Position numbers and translations under genes: made by a program. The notes beneath the pieces were generated by a model, which was not told where the DNA came from, searched no databases, and was given only the letters and a program-made list of their open reading frames with translations. Of a stretch of DNA of 64,000 nucleotides, positions 26,627 through 34,438 are shown in pieces. Source of the DNA: Arthrobacter sp. MYb229. Its GTDB lineage: Bacteria > Actinomycetota > Actinomycetes > Actinomycetales > Micrococcaceae. The stretch lies in NCBI RefSeq assembly GCF_002975405.1, contig NZ_PCPS01000001.1, forward strand, positions 1,240,001 through 1,304,000. Direction: 5' to 3'. Positions within the stretch are counted from its first letter, which is position 1, and each line of letters opens with the position of its first letter.

Positions 26627-28339
26627 ATGAACGTCAGCGAGGAATTCCGCGCCGCCCGCAATCAACTCTTGGAGCTCCGCAAGGACTACTCGAAGGCCAA
26701 GGAGTCCTTCAGCTGGCCCGAGTTCACCCACTTCAATTTCGGCACCGACTGGTTCGACCACCTCGCCGCGGATCCGCAGCGAGGCGAGGAACCGGCCCTG
26801 ATCATTACCGAACTCGATGGCAGTTCGACGCGGCGCACCTGGCGAGAACTCTCGGCCCGCTCCACCCAGCTCGCGCGCTGGCTCAGCGACCAGGGAGTGC
26901 AACGCTCGGATTCGATCGCCGTGATGCTCGGCAACCAGGTTGAGCTGTGGGAAACGATGCTTGCCGGCATCAAGCTCGGGGCGGTGCTCGTCCCCTGCAC
27001 CACCCAACTGACCCCGGCTGACCTCGAAGACCGGATCGAACGCGGCCACGTGTCCTGGATGATCACCAATGAGTCGGAAATGCACAAGTTCGAGACGGTG
27101 CGCGGAGACTACCGGCTGATCCAGATCGGTGGCGCACCGGACGCCGGGATCCTCAGCTACGAGGACTCGCTCACCGCCGAGGCCGAGTTCGAATTGAGCG
27201 AGCCGACCCGGGCCGATGAGACCCTGCTGCGCTACTTCACCTCGGGCACGACCTCCAAGGCAAAACTCGTTGAGCACACCCACACCTCCTACCCGGTGGG
27301 GCATCTGAGCACGATGTTCTGGATCGGCCTGGAGCCAGGCGACGTGCACCTGAATGTGGCCTCCCCGGGCTGGGCAAAACACGCCTGGTCAAATCTGTTC
27401 ACCCCGTGGATCGCCGAGGCCACGGTCTTCATCTACAACTATGAACGATTCGACGCCGCGGCGCTGATGGGCCAGATGGCCAAGGAGCAGGTCACCAGCT
27501 TCTGCGCGCCGCCCACCGTGTGGCGGCTGCTGATCCAGGCGGACCTGTCGCTGCTTCAAACTCCCCCGATCAAGCTGGTCTCCGCCGGGGAACCGCTCAA
27601 CGCCGAGGTCATCGATCAGGTGCAGCGCGCCTGGGGCCAGGTGATCCGCGACGGTTTCGGGCAAACCGAAACCACCGTGCAAATCGCCAACCCGCCCGGA
27701 GAGCGCATCACCATCGGCGCGATGGGCCGCCCGATGCCCGGATACGAGGTGGTGCTCCGCGATCCGGCCACCGGCGCGGAAGGCGATCTCGGCGAGATCT
27801 GCCTGGTAACCGCTCCGCGGCCGCTGGGGCTGATGAAGGGCTACTTCGAGGACGCGGAGAAGACCGCCGAGGTGTTCCGGGACGGGGTTTACCACACCGG
27901 AGACATTGCCGAACGCGATGAACACGGGGTTCTCACCTATGTGGGCCGCGCCGATGACGTGTTCAAGTCCAGCGACTACAAGCTCAGCCCCTTCGAGCTG
28001 GAATCGGTGCTGATCGAGCACCCCGGCGTCGGCGAGGCGGCGGTGGTCCCGGCGCCGGATGACCTGCGCTTGACGGTGCCCAAGGCGTATATCGTCCCGG
28101 CGGCGGGCTATGAGCCCTCCCCCGAACTGGCGGAGAGCATCCTGGGCTTCTGCCGCGAGCATCTGGCGGCCTACAAGCGCATCCGCCGGATCGAATTCGC
28201 CGACCTGCCCAAGACGATCTCGGGCAAGATCCGCCGGGTCGAACTGCGCCGGGCCGAGGAAGACCGGCACCGCACCGGCGTAGTCGCGGGCACCGAATTC
28301 CGCGATTCGGACTTTCCCGCGCTGCGTCCGCGCGCCTAG
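26627..28339 (+). CDS. AMP-forming acyl-CoA synthetase
   Basis: Adenylate-forming ligase of the acetyl/medium-chain acyl-CoA synthetase group, 570 residues from ATG 26627 (GGAGGA upstream). Motifs: P-loop-like YFTSGTTSKAKLVEHTH, aromatic-acid motif DGFGQTETT, YHTGDIAERDEHG, GRADDVFKSSDYKLSPFELE and the catalytic Lys in KTISGKIRRVELR. It starts EEFRAARNQLLELRKDYSKA like the MACS-type ligases that activate medium-chain or aromatic acids. It stands alone, so its role (fatty acid use) is inferred from family only. Confidence 0.85.
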   Translation: MNVSEEFRAARNQLLELRKDYSKAKESFSWPEFTHFNFGTDWFDHLAADPQRGEEPALIITELDGSSTRRTWRELSARSTQLARWLSDQGVQRSDSIAVMLGNQVELWETMLAGIKLGAVLVPCTTQLTPADLEDRIERGHVSWMITNESEMHKFETVRGDYRLIQIGGAPDAGILSYEDSLTAEAEFELSEPTRADETLLRYFTSGTTSKAKLVEHTHTSYPVGHLSTMFWIGLEPGDVHLNVASPGWAKHAWSNLFTPWIAEATVFIYNYERFDAAALMGQMAKEQVTSFCAPPTVWRLLIQADLSLLQTPPIKLVSAGEPLNAEVIDQVQRAWGQVIRDGFGQTETTVQIANPPGERITIGAMGRPMPGYEVVLRDPATGAEGDLGEICLVTAPRPLGLMKGYFEDAEKTAEVFRDGVYHTGDIAERDEHGVLTYVGRADDVFKSSDYKLSPFELESVLIEHPGVGEAAVVPAPDDLRLTVPKAYIVPAAGYEPSPELAESILGFCREHLAAYKRIRRIEFADLPKTISGKIRRVELRRAEEDRHRTGVVAGTEFRDSDFPALRPRA

Positions 28340-28340
28340 C

Positions 28341-29357
28341 TCAGGCGCTGCGCACCCGCGTCTGGCGGATCACCAGATAGATCAGGTACGGCGCGCCGAT
28401 CACGGCGGTGGCCACGCCCGCGGGAAGCACCACGGAGAATAGCCGGGCCGCGGCCAAATCCGCAAGCAGCACGAAGATGGCACCGACCAGCGCGCTATGC
28501 GCAACCGGCGGCACGGTGCTGCGCGCAATCAAGCGCGAAGCGTGCCCGCTGGCCAGCGCGACGAAGGCCAGCGGCCCGGCAATCACCGTCGCGGCCACCG
28601 CCAGCGCGGTGGCCAGGCCCAGCATGATGATGCGGTCCCGGCCCAGGTCCATGCCCAGCGCGCGGGAGGTATCCGAGTCCAGGGCGAGCACTTCGCGCTG
28701 GTTGCGCAGCGCCGCGGCCAGCGCGACGCCTATGGCGATGACCAGCGGGGCGATGGCCAGATCCGCCCAGGAAACGCCGTTGACGGTGCCCGCCATCCAG
28801 GTCAATGCCTGCTGCGCGTTGTACACGTCGCCCAGGGTCAGCATCCACGAGGTCAGCGCGGCGCAGAGCCCGCTCATGCCCAGTCCCACGAGCACCAGCC
28901 GGTTGCTCTCCAGCGAGCTGTGCCAGACCAGCGAGAAGACCAGCGCCGAGACCAGCAGCCCGCCCAGCGTGGCGGCGATCGGCAGCCCGTAGGCGTGCAG
29001 GAACATCGGCAGGCCCTGCACCTGGCTGGTGAGCGCCAGCAGCGCGACGGCGCCGAGCGCCGCACCGTTGGTCACGCCGAGGATATCCGGGCTGGCCAGC
29101 GGGTTGCGCGCCACGGTTTGGGTCAGCGCACCGGCCACGCCGAAGCCGACGCCGGCGCATAAGGCCGCGAGGCTGCGCGGCAGCCGGAATTCCATAATGG
29201 CCAGCTCGGTGCGTGGATCCGGGGATATGCCGAGCAGGCTGCCGACCACGTCGGGCAGCGGAATTGGGGTGCCGCCGATGGAAAGATGCAGGCAGAGCAC
29301 CGCCAGCGTGGCCAGGAACAGCAGCAGCGCCGTCGGCGCGGTGCGTCGGGCGCTCAT
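28341..29357 (-). CDS. Iron-siderophore ABC transporter permease (FecCD family)
   Basis: 338 residues, about nine to ten membrane helices. FecCD signatures: EFRLPRSLAALCAGVGFGVA, GALTQTVARNPLASPDILGV, and GRDRIIMLGLATALAVAATV before the last helices. The ATG overlaps the stop of the other permease as ATGA, showing translational coupling. No ATPase gene is visible in this locus; it may be supplied from elsewhere in the genome. Confidence 0.92.
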   Translation of the reverse strand: MSARRTAPTALLLFLATLAVLCLHLSIGGTPIPLPDVVGSLLGISPDPRTELAIMEFRLPRSLAALCAGVGFGVAGALTQTVARNPLASPDILGVTNGAALGAVALLALTSQVQGLPMFLHAYGLPIAATLGGLLVSALVFSLVWHSSLESNRLVLVGLGMSGLCAALTSWMLTLGDVYNAQQALTWMAGTVNGVSWADLAIAPLVIAIGVALAAALRNQREVLALDSDTSRALGMDLGRDRIIMLGLATALAVAATVIAGPLAFVALASGHASRLIARSTVPPVAHSALVGAIFVLLADLAAARLFSVVLPAGVATAVIGAPYLIYLVIRQTRVRSA

Positions 29358-30301
29358 ACGGTGACCGGCTTGCGTCGTCGGGCCACGTAGATGAAGAAGG
29401 GCGCCCCGAGCATGGCCACCACCACGCCGACCGGGAGCTCGCCGGGACGCGCCAGCATGCGCCCGAGCACGTCGGCGACCACCAGCAGCAACGCTCCGCA
29501 GACCGCGGAGCCCGGGATCACCCAGCGGTAGTCCGCGCCGAAGATCCGCCGCGCCACATGCGGCACCAGCAGGCCGAGGAAGGCGATGGGCCCGGCGAGG
29601 GTGACGGCCAGACCGGAGAGCATCACGATCGCCGCCAACCCGATGCCGCGCGCCCGGGGCGCGGTGATGCCCAGGGCCCGGGCCGAATCTTCACCGAGGG
29701 TCAGGGCATTGAGCCCGCGCGCATTGGCCATGGCGAGCCCGGTCCCGGCCAGCAGCAGCGGCCAGAGCGCCAGGAACGAATCGTAGCCTTGGACCACGGA
29801 ACCGACCTGCCAGAAGCGCAGCGTCTCCAATGCCGCCTCGCTGAGCAGTACGATGGCGGAGACCACTCCGGCGCACAGCGCGGTCACCGCCGCTCCGACG
29901 AGCACCAGGGTGATCGGCGAGGCGCCGCGTCCGTCCACCCGGCCGATGCCGAAAACTATCAGGGACGCCGCCAATGCGCCGCCCAGCGCCAGCAGTGCCT
30001 GCGGCCAGGGCTGCAGCGGTCCGGAGAACACGGCCACCGAGACGATGGCCAGCGCGGCTCCCTGGTTGATGCCCAGCAGGCCCGGTTCGGCAATGGGGTT
30101 GCGGGTATGGCCCTGGATCAGGGTTCCGGCCATGCCCAGCGCGGCCCCGGCGGCCAGCGCAGTGACGGTACGCGGCCAGCGGATCTCCCGGATGGCGATG
30201 TCGCTGACCCGCTCATCGGGGCTGAAGAGGGCATGGCGCAGTTCGGCGATGCTCGAGGTGCTGCTGCCGATCCAGAGGCTCAGCAGCACCGCGGCGATCA
30301 C
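29354..30301 (-). CDS. Iron-siderophore ABC transporter permease (FecCD family), start uncertain
   Basis: 315 residues from GTG 30301. It shows IRWPRTVTALAAGAALGMAG, LIQGHTRNPIAEPGLLGINQ and the usual downstream helices. The start is a problem: GTG 30301 falls in the middle of the first hydrophobic helix. In-frame codons upstream give a normal helix start, ending at an ATT codon (30352-30350), and a TGA lies before that. An ATG one frame off at 30359-30357 would join the frame if one base in the TCATTTCAC region were absent. So the true start is non-canonical, or there is a 1-base indel. Function as the second permease of the siderophore importer is clear. Confidence 0.88.
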   Translation of the reverse strand: MIAAVLLSLWIGSSTSSIAELRHALFSPDERVSDIAIREIRWPRTVTALAAGAALGMAGTLIQGHTRNPIAEPGLLGINQGAALAIVSVAVFSGPLQPWPQALLALGGALAASLIVFGIGRVDGRGASPITLVLVGAAVTALCAGVVSAIVLLSEAALETLRFWQVGSVVQGYDSFLALWPLLLAGTGLAMANARGLNALTLGEDSARALGITAPRARGIGLAAIVMLSGLAVTLAGPIAFLGLLVPHVARRIFGADYRWVIPGSAVCGALLLVVADVLGRMLARPGELPVGVVVAMLGAPFFIYVARRRKPVTV

Positions 30302-30427
30302 ACCGAGGGAAAGGGCGAGGAGGCTGGCGGCCCGTGCTGTGCTACGTGAAATGACTCATTACCCTTCGTGCGACGCGGGATGTTGCCCAAGTGGGCCAGA
30401 ACCATGCTACTGTACATTTCGCAGATT

Positions 30428-30446
30428 GAGTTTACCCTTACCTAAG
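30428..30446. promoter_or_regulatory. DtxR/IdeR-type iron box
   Basis: The reverse complement reads TTAGGTAAGGGTAAACTCA, matching the actinobacterial iron-box TTAGGTTAGGCTAACCTAA at about 15 of 19 positions. It sits in the divergent region between the permease operon and the binding-protein gene, so iron-dependent repression of both is likely. Confidence 0.75.
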
Positions 30447-30507
30447 CTCGCGTCTAAGAATTAGACTATGCGCCAATAAGTAAATCATCTTCACGGAAAG
30501 CACTCGC

Positions 30508-31509
30508 ATGCATACTTCGCGCTTGATCGGCCTCACTGCAGCCTTGGCCGCCGCAACCCTCACCCTCGCATCCTGCGGCGGCGCCGCAACCTCCGAGACT
30601 CCCGCCAAGGAAAATGCATCCGCAGATTCCGGCTTCCCGGTCACCATCGAGCACTTCCGCGGAAAGACCGAGCTGGCCGAACGCCCGCTGCGCGTGGCGG
30701 CGCTGGATCCGTCCTATGTGGACGCCACGCTGCTGCTTGGCGCCGAACTGGTGGCGTACACCGAGTACCGCAAGTCCGGCAATCCCTTCCCCGAATACCT
30801 CGGCGACGTCACCGAGCTGACCGAGGACGCGGTGAACGTTGGCACCACCACCGAGCCGGATCTCGAAAAGTTGCTGGCCGCAGACCCGGACATCATCATC
30901 TCGGCCGACGTGCGCCAGGGCGGCATGTATGACCAGCTGAACAAGATCGCCCCGACCGTCTTCTCCGAGTCCACCGGACCGACCTGGAAGGAGAACGTCG
31001 TGCTGCTGGGCGAGACGCTGGGCAAGAAGAGCGAGGCGGAGCAGGCAGTGGCCGACTACGAAACCCGCGCGGCCGCCGTGGGCAAGGAAATCCTTGCGCA
31101 GCAGGCGGATACCACCTACTCGCTGGTGCGCTTCGCCGGCGAAGACACCGCCCGGCTCTATGCCACGGATTCCTTCATCGGTGAAATCATGGCGGATATG
31201 GGCATCCCCCGCCCCAAGGACGCTCCGGACACCACCGAGTCCATCTTCGTACCGCTGTCTTCCGAGGAGATCCTGAAGGCCGACGCAGAGGTCATCTTCC
31301 AGTCCACCTGGGCACCGGAAGGCGCCGAGGGCGACGCGTCGCGGGATCAGGAAAAGAAGTTCACCTCCAACCCGCTGTGGAAGAAGCTCACCGGCGAGGT
31401 ACTGCCGGTGGACGACTCGATCTTCCTTTCCTCGGTCTCGCTCCAGGGCGCCAACGAGGTCATCACCCAGGTGGCCGAGCACTTCGACGTGGATCCGCAG
31501 CTGTCCTAA
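30508..31509 (+). CDS. Iron-siderophore-binding lipoprotein
   Basis: 333 residues, lipobox LASC (Cys 23), then a FepB/FhuD-like two-lobe fold: HFRGKTELAERPLRVAALD, LLAADPDIIISADVRQGGMY and TLGKKSEAEQAVADY. It captures the ferric siderophore for the divergent FecCD permeases. It is divergently transcribed from them across the iron box. The gene ends before a hairpin at 31545-31591. Confidence 0.92.
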   Translation: MHTSRLIGLTAALAAATLTLASCGGAATSETPAKENASADSGFPVTIEHFRGKTELAERPLRVAALDPSYVDATLLLGAELVAYTEYRKSGNPFPEYLGDVTELTEDAVNVGTTTEPDLEKLLAADPDIIISADVRQGGMYDQLNKIAPTVFSESTGPTWKENVVLLGETLGKKSEAEQAVADYETRAAAVGKEILAQQADTTYSLVRFAGEDTARLYATDSFIGEIMADMGIPRPKDAPDTTESIFVPLSSEEILKADAEVIFQSTWAPEGAEGDASRDQEKKFTSNPLWKKLTGEVLPVDDSIFLSSVSLQGANEVITQVAEHFDVDPQLS

Positions 31510-31544
31510 GGCTGCTTGCCGCCAGCAGCTGGCGGCAGAACGCC

Positions 31545-31591
31545 ATCGAGCCCCTGCCCGGCGATCATTCGCTGCGGTACAGGGGCTCGAT
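31545..31591 (+). terminator. Hairpin downstream of the siderophore-binding gene
   Basis: A perfect 12-base stem (31545-31556 with 31580-31591) and a 23-base loop, followed by TGGTGTTT. About 35 bases after the stop. Confidence 0.65.
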
Positions 31592-31635
31592 TGGTGTTTA
31601 GTGCTTAGTGCACAGCGCTCATGGCTGGCTCTTAA

Positions 31636-31764
31636 TTATTTGGCTGACTTCCGCACCGGCTCGGTGACCGTATCAGCGTGCTTCAAGCGCTTTTCGGCGC
31701 GCTTTTCCTTGATGGACTTGCCGGGTTTTTTCGCATCGCTCTTGCGTGGTGACTTGTTCGACAT
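31636..31764 (-). CDS. Small basic protein, 42 residues (paralogue 1)
   Basis: ATG 31764 to TAA 31636. The N-terminal part MSNKSPRKSDAKKPGKSIKE continues KRAEKRLKHAD and ends RKSAK. Nearly identical in design to the 42-residue protein at 35900-36028. Similar SPRK..KSIKEKRAEKR proteins occur in Arthrobacter relatives, as I recall, without known function. High Lys/Arg content suggests nucleic-acid or ribosome contact, which is inference. The upstream leader, including a hairpin at 31782-31800, is conserved with the paralogue. Confidence 0.8.
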   Translation of the reverse strand: MSNKSPRKSDAKKPGKSIKEKRAEKRLKHADTVTEPVRKSAK

Positions 31765-31781
31765 AATGTGCCGTCCTTGCC

Positions 31782-31800
31782 GGAAATGCCGCGCATTTCC
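31782..31800 (-). promoter_or_regulatory. Conserved leader hairpin of microprotein paralogue 1
   Basis: GGAAATGC (31782-31789) pairs perfectly with GCATTTCC (31793-31800), 18 bases before the start codon. The same element precedes paralogue 2. A conserved GGGGTAC block lies upstream at 31815-31820 in both. Confidence 0.6.
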
Positions 31801-32064
31801 AAAAATGGGGAGGGTACCCCGTTAGCCCTAGCCTAGGATATGCGGCAGTTTTTCTCTAGCTTTCGTCCGCCAGCGAAATGCGAATGTACGGTGTTGCAGC
31901 TGGATACCGGAAAAGCAGTCCGTAGAAAATCCCCATCCGGCATTCGGGTTCGGACCTGCATCGGCGGATTCAACACAAGACGCTTGCGAGTTCTTTCCCC
32001 TGGGGATCCAGAATTCTTCGAGACCGTCGGGAAGATATCCCTAAATGATAACCGGTGGGACACT

Positions 32065-32188
32065 TTCTATCAGATAACCGGATAAACGATAGAAGGTACG
32101 CCGCCGGCAACCAGATAGCAGGGTCGCAGAGACTAGAGGTGAAAGCCAGGAAGGACTTTTCTATCAGATAAATTACTAAGTGATAGAA
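32065..32188. promoter_or_regulatory. Twin 30-base operator-like repeats upstream of the fic gene
   Basis: Two copies of TTCTATCAGATAA-N-TAA-N-GATAGAA occur at 32065-32094 and 32159-32188. In each, TTCTATC and GATAGAA form a perfect inverted repeat. The second copy overlaps a TAGAAT -10-like hexamer (32184-32189) and ends 33 bases before the start. This looks like the binding site of an autoregulator. Confidence 0.7.
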
Positions 32189-32220
32189 TCCAACTAGAAG
32201 AGTTGCAGATGGAGGCATCG

Positions 32221-33498
32221 ATGAATCAGCAATCACGCCATATGGATGGGAAGTTCGGTCACAGCCACAGAGACGAGGCCAACAACTCGCTATCGTCCAG
32301 CAATTCATGGCCAGAGGCCGAATATGACGAGGTCACATGGGAGGGTGGGGCCCAGGATTTCAACGATCACAGATTCATGTCCGGAATGCGGGGCCAGAAC
32401 TACAAAGCCTTCGTCTCTCCGACCATCGCAGAAACTGGCTATGCACCCTCGCCTCAGATCGCATCTCTCGCCGAAGAAGCGAGCCGGGAAATCAGCCGCT
32501 TCGATGAAAAGTATGGTGCGCGGGTCGGTCCATTTGCAACGATCATGCTCCGGTCCGAATCCGTTGCCTCGTCGCAAATCGAGAACCTGACGGCTAACGC
32601 CCGCAGCCTGGGCGAAGCCGAGCTCGGCGTCGAAGAGGAACTGAACGCCACACTCGTGGTGCGAAACGTTAGGGCGATGGAATCGGCTCTGGCGGCCTCG
32701 GAAAATCTTGACACTGGTAGCATCCTCGACATGCACAGAGCGCTGATGAAAGGTACGAGAGACGAGGCTACTGCAGGCTCATGGAGGCAGCAGCAAGTCT
32801 GGATTGGAACCAGCTCAAGCAGCCCTATCGGCGCAGAGTTCATCCCACCCCATCACGACCGAGTCCCTGCATTGATGGAAGATTTGATGGTCTACGCCCG
32901 ACGAACTGACGTGCCCGCGATGGCTCAGGCAGCTATAGCTCACGCCCAGTTTGAAACCGTCCACCCCTTCACGGACGGAAACGGCCGAACTGGGAGGGCT
33001 CTGATCCACTCGATGCTCAAACGCCACGGCGTCGCGCGCAACGTGTCAACGCCCGTTTCTGCTGGTCTCCTGGCGGACATCGGCGCCTACCACCGCTCCC
33101 TTGATGCGTACCGCGCTGGAAACCCCGAGCCGATCATCACGCTCTGCGCGGAAGCCTCATTCCGGGCAATCTGGAACGGCACACAACTTGCCGAGGACGT
33201 CACATCGATTGCAGACTCCTGGAAAGCCAAAATCAAGGCTCGCAAGGACGCCGCAGTGTGGCGAGTCCTTGAGCTTCTGGAAAGCCGACCCGTGGTAAAT
33301 GCCGCGGTGCTGGAAGCAGAGCTGGGACTGGACTACCTCAGGTCCAAGCGAGCCATGGACCTTCTAACCGAAAATGGGGTGGTTATCGGTGTCGACAAAT
33401 ACAAACGGGGCAGATTCTGGCGCGCTCCCGAGATGCTCAATGCCCTGGATGCCTTCGCAGAACGGGCAGGCCGCCGACGGCAGTCAGGTTCCGTCTAG
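32221..33498 (+). CDS. Fic family protein (AMP/nucleotide-transferase-like) with C-terminal winged helix
   Basis: 425 residues from ATG 32221, preceded by GGAGG; a TTG start six codons earlier is less likely. The N-terminal Fic_N-like part includes SVASSQIENLTANARSLGEA, where the SSxIEN segment resembles the intramolecular inhibitory helix of class II Fic proteins. The active site HPFTDGNGRTGR (His 248) is intact. The last about 100 residues (AAVWRVLELLESRPVVNAAV) resemble a winged-helix DNA-binding domain. Fic enzymes transfer AMP or other phosphoryl groups to proteins. Autorepression through the twin upstream repeats is inferred. No antitoxin gene is visible nearby. Confidence 0.88.
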   Translation: MNQQSRHMDGKFGHSHRDEANNSLSSSNSWPEAEYDEVTWEGGAQDFNDHRFMSGMRGQNYKAFVSPTIAETGYAPSPQIASLAEEASREISRFDEKYGARVGPFATIMLRSESVASSQIENLTANARSLGEAELGVEEELNATLVVRNVRAMESALAASENLDTGSILDMHRALMKGTRDEATAGSWRQQQVWIGTSSSSPIGAEFIPPHHDRVPALMEDLMVYARRTDVPAMAQAAIAHAQFETVHPFTDGNGRTGRALIHSMLKRHGVARNVSTPVSAGLLADIGAYHRSLDAYRAGNPEPIITLCAEASFRAIWNGTQLAEDVTSIADSWKAKIKARKDAAVWRVLELLESRPVVNAAVLEAELGLDYLRSKRAMDLLTENGVVIGVDKYKRGRFWRAPEMLNALDAFAERAGRRRQSGSV

Positions 33499-33543
33499 GG
33501 CACTTACGCGATCAAGAGGACTGCACGAGCTACGGCCGGACAC

Positions 33544-33987
33544 TCAACCGCTGCGCGGTGCTCGGCCCAGATCCCAGCCCACAATATCGAGGGCACGAAG
33601 CACCGTGATGGGCACCGAGGGGTCGACCATGGTTACGATTTCTTCCCACACGGGCAACTGCTGCAGCACGTCCCGTTGTAGTGCCGGCAGCCAGGCCTCG
33701 GCGAAGTCACGATGAGTCTGAGTCTTCACCGGTGGCACCGGTGCCTCCCCGATCAGGCATTAGCAGCGGCGAATATTCTCGTCGAAGAACGGGATGAGCT
33801 CGGGACGTTTGCGGTGCAGCACTTTCATCGGCTTGGTCTTTCCGACGTGCTTGGTTGGCTTGTCATTCAGGATCCCGAACAGGTCGGCGATGACGTCGAG
33901 GGTTTCTGATGATGCCTCAGCAAAAGACTCCTCTTTTGGGAGACGCGAAAGGACGGGCGGCCCCCGGGAAGTGGACACCGGGAGCAA
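33544..33987 (-). pseudogene. Decayed gene with one in-frame stop (DUF6308-like, tentative)
   Basis: Two open segments in the same minus-strand frame are split by a single TAA at 33762-33760. The first reads HVGKTKPMKVLHRKRPELIP and FFDENIRRC, the second HRDFAEAWLPALQRDVLQQL and ALDIVGWDLGR. Together they resemble the C-terminal half of an actinobacterial family I would tentatively call DUF6308. No N-terminus is present; the upstream side runs directly into a transposase remnant. A Tyr-to-stop change in an already truncated copy is the simple explanation. Confidence 0.5.
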
Positions 33988-33992
33988 AAACG

Positions 33993-34090
33993 CTAAGCAG
34001 CGAACTCCACCACAACCCGAAAATCACCCTCAAAATCAACAGGCGACTTATAGCCTAACGCCGAATGCTTCCACCTACGGCGCTTTTTGT
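33993..34090 (-). mobile_element. IS3-family transposase C-terminal remnant
   Basis: The last about 31 codons before the stop at 33993 read KKRRRWKHSALGYKSPVDFE followed by a short tail. The RRRWKHSALGYKSP segment is the typical end of IS3-group OrfB integrases (YNxxRRHSALGYxSP). The catalytic core is absent. A scar of an old insertion next to the broken gene at 33544-33987. Confidence 0.65.
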
Positions 34091-34189
34091 GGCAGCTTGC
34101 TCGTATCGAAACGCAGATCGACAGCTCCCGATCTAGTTGCCCGCAATAAATTGCTGTATCTCGCACAGCAATCGACGTGGCCAATCCCG

Positions 34190-34294
34190 ATCCGCGGGTA
34201 AGCTCATCCACCGCGAAATGCTCCGTTTCAATCCGGGAAGTCACATAGGACCGCGGCTCCATGCAGCCGTTGGAAATGAACTTGAGAAGGCGCG
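34190..34294 (-). pseudogene. Possible zinc-alcohol-dehydrogenase C-terminal fragment
   Basis: The minus-strand frame here reads LLKFISNGCMEPRSYVTSRI and HFAVDELTRG, which is reminiscent of the C-terminal part of medium-chain alcohol dehydrogenases (LLKxVxSGxxxPxxxVTHRF..LDE). No other part of such a gene is present. Low confidence; it may be coincidental. Confidence 0.25.
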
Positions 34295-34438
34295 AATCAC
34301 AGCGCACGGTGACTTGCTGGATCACTCCCGCAGATCTGGGATCCCACTGACTGCGACCTTGCCTTCCAGTCCTCGCAGCTTCAGTACCCGTCTACGGGTG
34401 GCTAAATCAGGCTGGGATTCGACGCCGAACCAGTCGAT

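Noticed and set aside
29213-30349. A 378-codon plus-strand open frame over the siderophore permeases
   Set aside because: Shadow of two clear FecCD genes; biased composition and no ribosome site.
31840-32085. An 81-codon open frame upstream of fic considered as an antitoxin
   Set aside because: No ribosome site, composition unlike antitoxins, and the frame runs into the operator repeats.
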